Made by a program: the position numbers and the translations under genes
Assembly: GCA_022866585.1 (NCBI GenBank)
Contig: JALHUP010000235.1
Span: 1-5,759, forward strand
DNA from: Candidatus Zixiibacteriota bacterium
GTDB lineage: Bacteria; Zixibacteria; MSB-5A5; SM1-73
DNA length: 5,759 bases
Direction of reading: 5' to 3'
Shown: positions 1-3,719 of the stretch, one piece after another
Numbering within the stretch: the first letter of the stretch is position 1
How the letters are laid out: every line of letters starts with the position of its first letter
The notes under the pieces: model-generated
What the model saw: only the letters and a program-made list of their open reading frames with translations
Database searches by the model: none
What the model was told of the DNA's origin: nothing

Positions 1-1
1 G

Positions 2-2170
2 AGAGAGCTTACTTATACCGAATTGGGCATCTTTTCGGTGATGTGGTCTGAGCATTGCAGTTATAAAAACTCTATTGCCGTGTTGAAGACTTTTCCGCGT
101 GAGGGAAAAAGTCTTTTAGCCAAAGCCGGGGAGGAAAATGCCGGGGCGGTGGATATAGGTGATGGCATGGTTTTGGTCTTCAAAATAGAAAGCCACAACC
201 ATCCCTGCGCCGTGGAGCCTTATCAGGGGGCCGCTACCGGAGTTGGTGGGATAATGCGGGATATCTTCACCATGGGAGCAAGACCCATCGCCTGTCTTGA
301 CTCTTTGCGTTTTGGAGACCTCTCCTCACCCAAAGTTCGCTATCTTTTCGATGGGGTGGTCAGAGGAATTGGAGATTATGGTAACTGCTTTGGGGTTCCC
401 ACCGTGGGAGGAGAAGTTTATTTCGATGATTCTTATACCGGAAATCCGTTGGTAAATGCCATGTCCATTGGAATAGTTAAGGTGGATCAGATGGCGAGAG
501 CGGGGGCGAGCGGGAAGGACAATCCGGTTCTGATCGTGGGAGCCTCCACCGGAAGAGATGGAATTCATGGGGTCACTTTCGCCTCGGAGGAGATTTCAGA
601 AAAGTCGGAAGAGAGGCGCCCCTCGGTTCAGATCGGCGATCCATTTATGGAGAAGCTCCTTCTGGAGGCAACCTTAGAAATTATCAAAGAAGATTTGATA
701 GTGGGGATTCAGGATATGGGAGGAGCGGGCATCTCCTGTTCCACCTCGGAAACTGCGGCCCGAGGAAAAAGCGGAATGGAGATAGACGTCTCCTTGGTGC
801 CGGTAAGAGAAGAGAACATGACCCCCTATGAGATAATGTTGTCCGAATCTCAAGAGAGAATGTTGGTGATAGCTAAGAAAGGATATGAGAAAAAAGTGCA
901 GGAGATTTTTACCAAATGGGGACTCTCCTCCAAGATCATCGGAAAAGTGACCGATGACAAGATGCTCCGGGTGAAGAATAAGGGAAAGGTGGTTGCGGAG
1001 ATTCCGGCGGCTTCGTTGGCATTGGGAAGTGGGGCTCCGGTATATGTAAGGGAAAGAACAAAACCGAAATATCTGGAGGGAGCGAATAAACTAAATCTTT
1101 CCGAAATCGAAATTCCCGAAGATTTTAATATCGTTCTTCTAAAACTTTTAACTTCCCTTAATATTGCCAGCAAAAGATGGGTGTATGAACAATATGATAC
1201 CATGGTTAGAACCGGAACCTTGGTGGGACCGGGATCGGATGCGTGTGTGATTCGATTAAGAAAAACCGACAAAGCCATAGCCGCCACCTGTGACTGTAAT
1301 GGTCGTTATTGTTATCTAAATCCCCGCATGGGTGGAAGAATTGCGGTGGCGGAGGCGGCGCGGAATTTGGTCTGCTCCGGTGCCAAGCCTTTGGCTATCA
1401 CCAATTGCCTGAACTTCGGCAATCCTTATGACCCGGAAGTCTACTGGACCTTTGCGGAGTGCGTGGCGGGAATGAGCGAAGCCTGCCTTACTTTCGATAC
1501 CCCGGTCACCGGTGGAAATGTGAGCTTCTATAATGAAGATCCTCAAAGGACAGTCTATCCTACCCCGGTAGTGGGAATGGTGGGCTTAATCGAGGATTTA
1601 AAACACGTCACCCCGCCACAAACGGGGTTCAAAGAGGAAGGCGATGTAATCGTCCTTTTGGGTGAGACTAAGGAGGAATTAGGAGCAAGCGAATACTTGA
1701 AAGTGATGCATAATTTGGTCAAAGGGAATACTCCCAATTTGGATTTGGAAGAAGAAAAAAAGATACAAGATGCCTGTTTGGAGATGATCCATAAAGGGCT
1801 AATCAAATCTGCACATGATTGTTCTGAAGGTGGGCTGGCGGTAACTTTGGCAGAATGTTGTATTTCCTCTACTAATCTGGTGGGAGCAAATATAAACCTT
1901 AAAGGAAACATAAGACCGGACGCTTTGTTGTTCGGGGAGTCGCAATCCCGGATCGTCGTCACCACCACGGAAAAAGATTTGCCCATTCTCAAGAAGATTG
2001 CTTTACAGCATAAGATCCCTCTTTCTGAGATTGGCAGGGTGGGAGGAGAAAAATTAAAAATCTCTTTGGGTTCTGATGAAAATGTTTTAATGGATTTACC
2101 AGTAGCAAAAATGGTGAACTTATACGATCATTCGATTGAGCGGATAATGGAAGAAAAGGGAGTTGAGTAA
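2..2170 (+). CDS. purL: Phosphoribosylformylglycinamidine synthase II (PurL), 5' partial
   Basis: ATP-dependent FGAM synthase, synthetic subunit: converts FGAR, ATP and ammonia to FGAM in cytoplasmic de novo purine synthesis. The frame is open to the left edge and 722 codons are visible (numbered here from the codon at position 2). The reading ELTYTELGIFSVMWSEHCSY matches the PurL N-terminus, so the TTG at 23 is internal and the true start lies roughly 15-35 codons upstream, outside the window. Visible motifs: EHCSYK with the catalytic His at 18; ESHNH at 63-67 (Mg ligand and proton-acceptor His); EPYQGAATGVGG from 71; QDMGGAG at 237; ESQER at 282; GGNVS at 504; AHDCSEGG at 604. The length fits the small bacterial form (about 740 aa), which has no glutaminase domain and needs separate PurQ and PurS; neither is in the window. 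It ends in TAA. No purine gene follows, so it is probably the last gene of its operon. No frameshift or missing key residue was seen. Confidence 0.98.
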   Translation, partial: RELTYTELGIFSVMWSEHCSYKNSIAVLKTFPREGKSLLAKAGEENAGAVDIGDGMVLVFKIESHNHPCAVEPYQGAATGVGGIMRDIFTMGARPIACLDSLRFGDLSSPKVRYLFDGVVRGIGDYGNCFGVPTVGGEVYFDDSYTGNPLVNAMSIGIVKVDQMARAGASGKDNPVLIVGASTGRDGIHGVTFASEEISEKSEERRPSVQIGDPFMEKLLLEATLEIIKEDLIVGIQDMGGAGISCSTSETAARGKSGMEIDVSLVPVREENMTPYEIMLSESQERMLVIAKKGYEKKVQEIFTKWGLSSKIIGKVTDDKMLRVKNKGKVVAEIPAASLALGSGAPVYVRERTKPKYLEGANKLNLSEIEIPEDFNIVLLKLLTSLNIASKRWVYEQYDTMVRTGTLVGPGSDACVIRLRKTDKAIAATCDCNGRYCYLNPRMGGRIAVAEAARNLVCSGAKPLAITNCLNFGNPYDPEVYWTFAECVAGMSEACLTFDTPVTGGNVSFYNEDPQRTVYPTPVVGMVGLIEDLKHVTPPQTGFKEEGDVIVLLGETKEELGASEYLKVMHNLVKGNTPNLDLEEEKKIQDACLEMIHKGLIKSAHDCSEGGLAVTLAECCISSTNLVGANINLKGNIRPDALLFGESQSRIVVTTTEKDLPILKKIALQHKIPLSEIGRVGGEKLKISLGSDENVLMDLPVAKMVNLYDHSIERIMEEKGVE

Positions 2171-2180
2171 TTTGATAAAT

Positions 2181-2207
2181 AGAAGATTGAAATTTTCTCA
2201 AGCTTCT
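2181..2207 (+). other. Hairpin just downstream of purL
   Basis: Inverted repeat starting 11 nt after the purL stop. AGAAG-a-TTGA pairs with TCAA-g-CTTCT, giving nine pairs, one A/G mismatch and a 7-nt loop. The stem is AT-rich and the 3' arm is not followed by a T tract, so it is a weak candidate for a terminator. It may instead protect or define the 3' end of the purL mRNA. Structure is seen in the sequence; function is inferred. Confidence 0.35.
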
Positions 2208-2214
2208 TCCATTC

Positions 2215-2294
2215 GCGTAGGCGGGGCTCCCAGCCCCGCAAAGAATCTTCCAGTGGGATTGTCCATTTGGATCCGTAGGATTATAATCCTACGC
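2215..2294. repeat. 80-bp composite palindromic repeat element
   Basis: The element is bounded by the inverted heptamers GCGTAGG (2215-2221) and CCTACGC (2288-2294). Inside are two self-complementary units, each preceded by CGTAG. The first is GCGGGGCT-ccc-AGCCCCGC (2221-2239), with an 8-bp perfect GC stem. The second is a 20-bp perfect uninterrupted palindrome (2274-2293), with half-site CGTAGGATTA. Units that share a prefix but have different self-complementary cores look like a dispersed REP/MITE-like family. No transposase is nearby. The first hairpin could also stop or slow transcription leaving purL, but it lacks a T tract. Copy number in the genome cannot be judged from this window. 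Confidence 0.6.
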
Positions 2295-2334
2295 TAACAT
2301 AGTTAAGGAAGGATTAGTAATTTCCCTTTTTTTC

Positions 2335-2362
2335 TTGACAAGTCTGAGGTTAAAAATTAAAT
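2335..2362 (+). promoter_or_regulatory. Putative sigma70-type promoter of the cytochrome gene
   Basis: A perfect -35 box TTGACA (2335-2340) and a -10-like TTAAAT (2357-2362, 4 of 6 consensus matches) are separated by 16 bp in an AT-rich tract. The box lies about 55 nt upstream of the cytochrome start and about 40 bp downstream of the 20-bp palindrome. The position and the strong Shine-Dalgarno downstream support a dedicated transcript. The -10 assignment is uncertain because the region is generally A/T-rich. Confidence 0.55.
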
Positions 2363-2395
2363 TAAGGAAAAAGAAGTTTAACTTCGTAAAACAGT

Positions 2396-2408
2396 AAGGA
2401 GGAGGTGA
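2396..2408 (+). promoter_or_regulatory. Extended Shine-Dalgarno of the cytochrome gene
   Basis: AAGGAGGAGGTGA contains two overlapping AGGAGG cores (2397-2402 and 2400-2405). The AGGAGGTGA at 2400-2408 is fully complementary to the canonical 16S rRNA 3' end, 9 nt before the ATG at 2418. It fixes the start codon and suggests high translation initiation. The protease gene downstream has nothing comparable. Confidence 0.85.
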
Positions 2409-2417
2409 AAAAGAAAA

Positions 2418-3131
2418 ATGAAGAAATTTGCCTGGATTTTGGTTTTGGTATTTATAGCTTCCCTTATTATATGGGGATTTGCTCTTTCTCAGGAGAAGCC
2501 CAAAGCCCCCGTCGCCGTTGATACCGCTAAAAAGGAGGTTATTCAACCGGCAAAAGTCGATACTGCCAAGAAGGAAGTGACCAAGACAGCAAAGGCTGAC
2601 ACTACTAAAAAGGTGGTAAAAGAGCATGCTTATGTCGGCGCAAGCAAATGCAAGGTGTGTCACAATATGCCAGCCTGGGGGAAAATTTATGACAAGTGGT
2701 CTGCTACCAAGCATGCCACAGCTTATGCAACCCTGGCCAATGAACAGTCAAAAGGCATTGCCAAGGGTCTGAAGATTGAAGATGCCCAGAAAAGTGCGAA
2801 ATGTTTGGTCTGCCATGTGACCGGATACGATGCCCCGGCAAAGTTAAAGGGAGAGAAGTTAACTCTGGAGGAGGGGGTAAGTTGTGAAGCATGCCATGGA
2901 CCTGCTGGGGATTACCTTACCTCTCACATTAAGAAAGACAAGGCACTTGCCAAGGCGGACGGACTGATCCTGCCCACAGAAGCACTTTCGAAGCAGCTTT
3001 GCGAGAAATGCCATAACAAGCAAAGTCCCACCTTCAAAGAATTTAAGTATAAAGAGGCTGTAAAGCTGGTGGAGCATCACAAGCCCACTCAGGAGGAACT
3101 AAAGAAACAAGAAGAAGCCAAAGGTAAGTAA
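2418..3131 (+). CDS. Exported tetraheme c-type cytochrome, c554-like
   Basis: This 237-aa protein is predicted to be an electron carrier outside the cytoplasm. Residues 1-24 form a signal sequence (KK, then a hydrophobic stretch), with likely cleavage after ALS (24); if uncleaved it would be a membrane anchor. Residues 34-68 are a Lys/Ala/Thr-rich linker of about 13-residue repeats. The heme domain has four CXXCH sites: CKVCH (78-82), CLVCH (129-133), CEACH (156-160) and CEKCH (195-199). Other histidines that could be distal ligands are 70, 99, 170 and 220/221. The pattern YVGASKCKVCH, then KWSATKHATAY, then GVSCEACHGPAGDY is typical of the cytochrome c554/multiheme family. The C-terminus (222-237) is charged (KPTQEELKKQEEAKGK). 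It is apparently monocistronic, with its own promoter and terminator. No partner oxidoreductase or cytochrome maturation gene is in the window, so the specific redox partner is unknown. Confidence 0.93.
   Translation: MKKFAWILVLVFIASLIIWGFALSQEKPKAPVAVDTAKKEVIQPAKVDTAKKEVTKTAKADTTKKVVKEHAYVGASKCKVCHNMPAWGKIYDKWSATKHATAYATLANEQSKGIAKGLKIEDAQKSAKCLVCHVTGYDAPAKLKGEKLTLEEGVSCEACHGPAGDYLTSHIKKDKALAKADGLILPTEALSKQLCEKCHNKQSPTFKEFKYKEAVKLVEHHKPTQEELKKQEEAKGK
2517..2621 (+). repeat. 39-nt in-frame tandem repeat encoding the cytochrome linker
   Basis: There are two full 39-nt units (2517-2555 and 2556-2594) and a shorter, diverged third (2595-2621). They encode VDTAKKEVIQPAK, VDTAKKEVTKTAK and ADTTKKVVK. 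The first two agree at 10 of 13 residues but differ at several third codon positions, so the duplication is not very recent. The product is a positively charged, probably disordered spacer between the signal sequence and the heme domain. Confidence 0.85.
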
Positions 3132-3155
3132 TTATAGCGTAAAGGATAATTATTC

Positions 3156-3193
3156 AAAAAAGGCGATCCCGCCTAAATGGGGTCGCCTTTTTT
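3156..3193 (+). terminator. Rho-independent terminator of the cytochrome gene
   Basis: It lies 25 nt after the cytochrome stop. Stem GGCGATCCC (3162-3170) pairs with GGGGTCGCC (3179-3187) through one T/G wobble, around an 8-nt loop. It is preceded by six A (3156-3161) and followed by six T (3188-3193). The flanking A and T runs extend the stem and would make it work on both strands. Confidence 0.92.
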
Positions 3194-3199
3194 GTAGCT

Positions 3200-3219
3200 G
3201 CCCAATTCATTGGGCTTTT
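3200..3219 (+). terminator. Second, shorter terminator-like hairpin
   Basis: GCCCAAT (3200-3206) and ATTGGGC (3209-3215) form a stem with a very short centre, followed by TTTT. It starts 7 nt after the first terminator, so it could act as a back-up. The T tract is short, so activity is less certain. Confidence 0.6.
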
Positions 3220-3235
3220 ATGCTTGAGGCAGAGA

Positions 3236-3273
3236 TTCAACCCTTCCGGGCGAGGCCCGGCCCTAACGGAAGG
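3236..3273. repeat. GC-rich intergenic inverted repeat
   Basis: It contains CCGGGC-gag-GCCCGG (3246-3260) and an overlapping, mutually exclusive outer pairing of CCTTCCG (3242-3248) with CGGAAGG (3267-3273). It begins with TTCAACCCTTC (3236-3246). The same 11-mer occurs at 3853-3863 inside the protease gene, again followed by a GGGCGAG string. This suggests a dispersed palindromic family. No T tract follows, so it is not a standard terminator. Confidence 0.6.
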
Positions 3274-3281
3274 ATGACAAG

Positions 3282-3317
3282 TTGTGTTTCTTGTGTTTCT
3301 TGCCTTTCTTGTGTTTG
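3282..3317. repeat. 9-nt tandem repeat, four units
   Basis: Units TTGTGTTTC, TTGTGTTTC, TTGCCTTTC and TTGTGTTTG lie head to tail in the intergenic region. The third differs at two bases and the fourth at one. Any open frame across it gives a low-complexity Phe/Leu/Val peptide with no ribosome binding site, so I treat it as a noncoding microsatellite-like tract. Confidence 0.8.
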
Positions 3318-3368
3318 ATATTTCACAATTTTTTTCAGCGAAACACATATGTTCACCACAAGCAGAAT

Positions 3369-3558
3369 TCGTATGCGTATGCACTCATACGAGTTTGTTC
3401 TCCCATAAACCGGCGCCCTATCTCTATCACCCTCAAAATTATGGCGATTTTGATATTTGCCGTAGACGGATAATCGAAATGGTATCAGAACAGGGTTCTG
3501 AGACCTCATGGGAACTCGCCAACTCATCCTATATCCCTCTCTTAAGAAGAGAGGGATA
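3369..3558. other. Cluster of five hairpins in gene-free DNA
   Basis: This is part of a roughly 500-base stretch (3220-3719) with no credible gene. Successive inverted repeats are TCGTATG/CATACGA (3369-3375, 3386-3392); TCAAAAT/ATTTTGA (3433-3439, 3447-3453); CCGT/ACGG (3460-3469); GGTaTCAGAAC/GTTCTGAgACC (3481-3505, one mismatch, 3-nt loop); and TATCCCTCTCTT/AAGAGAGGGATA (3532-3558, perfect 12-bp arms, 3-nt loop). An outer pair CGATT/AATCG (3445-3449, 3472-3476) could enclose the third hairpin instead of the second forming. The cluster may be a structured RNA, or a pile-up of palindromic repeats; the sequence alone does not decide. Open frames over it have no Shine-Dalgarno and no recognisable domain. 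Confidence 0.45.
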
Positions 3559-3642
3559 ATCGTCCCCCTTCTCTTTCCAAGTCGAACCGTGAATCGAGCG
3601 ATTATGGTTAGGGAACTTTTTCGGAGATTTTTAAGAAAACAG

Positions 3643-3669
3643 TTGACAGTTGTGTTCATTTTTTTAAAT
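3643..3669 (+). promoter_or_regulatory. Putative sigma70-type promoter of the S8 protease gene
   Basis: A perfect TTGACA (3643-3648) and TTAAAT (3664-3669) are separated by 15 bp, within an AT-rich stretch ending about 50 nt before the ATG at 3720. Both boxes are identical to those proposed for the cytochrome gene, which strengthens each call. The spacer is shorter than the optimal 17 bp. The leader between promoter and start holds a small CCGC-cgtta-GCGG hairpin (3693-3705). Confidence 0.5.
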
Positions 3670-3719
3670 TGGACATTTAACTAATTAGAGTTCCGCCGTT
3701 AGCGGGATAGAGAAAAGAT

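Noticed and set aside
23..25. TTG as the start codon of purL
   Set aside because: The codons upstream (2-22) continue the conserved PurL N-terminal sequence (ELTYTE) in the same frame to the window edge, so this Leu is internal.
850..1992. Long minus strand open frames opposite purL (850-1287, 1316-1546, 1555-1992)
   Set aside because: They are antisense to a fully conserved PurL frame and show no motifs of their own.
2221..2239. Rho-independent terminator of purL
   Set aside because: The GC stem is good, but it is followed by AAAGAATC with no T tract, and it fits the repeat element better.
3282..3317. CRISPR array
   Set aside because: Units are 9 nt and contiguous with no spacers, and no cas genes are present.
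3284..3559. A 91-codon + strand open frame in the intergenic region
   Set aside because: It starts within the 9-nt repeat, has no Shine-Dalgarno, runs through three hairpins and shows no domain-like composition.
3237..3659. A 140-codon minus strand open frame over the same region
   Set aside because: Its C-terminal part is translated microsatellite and GC-rich repeat, composition is Arg-rich and irregular, and there is no family resemblance.
3693..3705. Riboswitch or attenuator in the protease leader
   Set aside because: Only a 4-bp stem is present, with no competing structure or known aptamer pattern.
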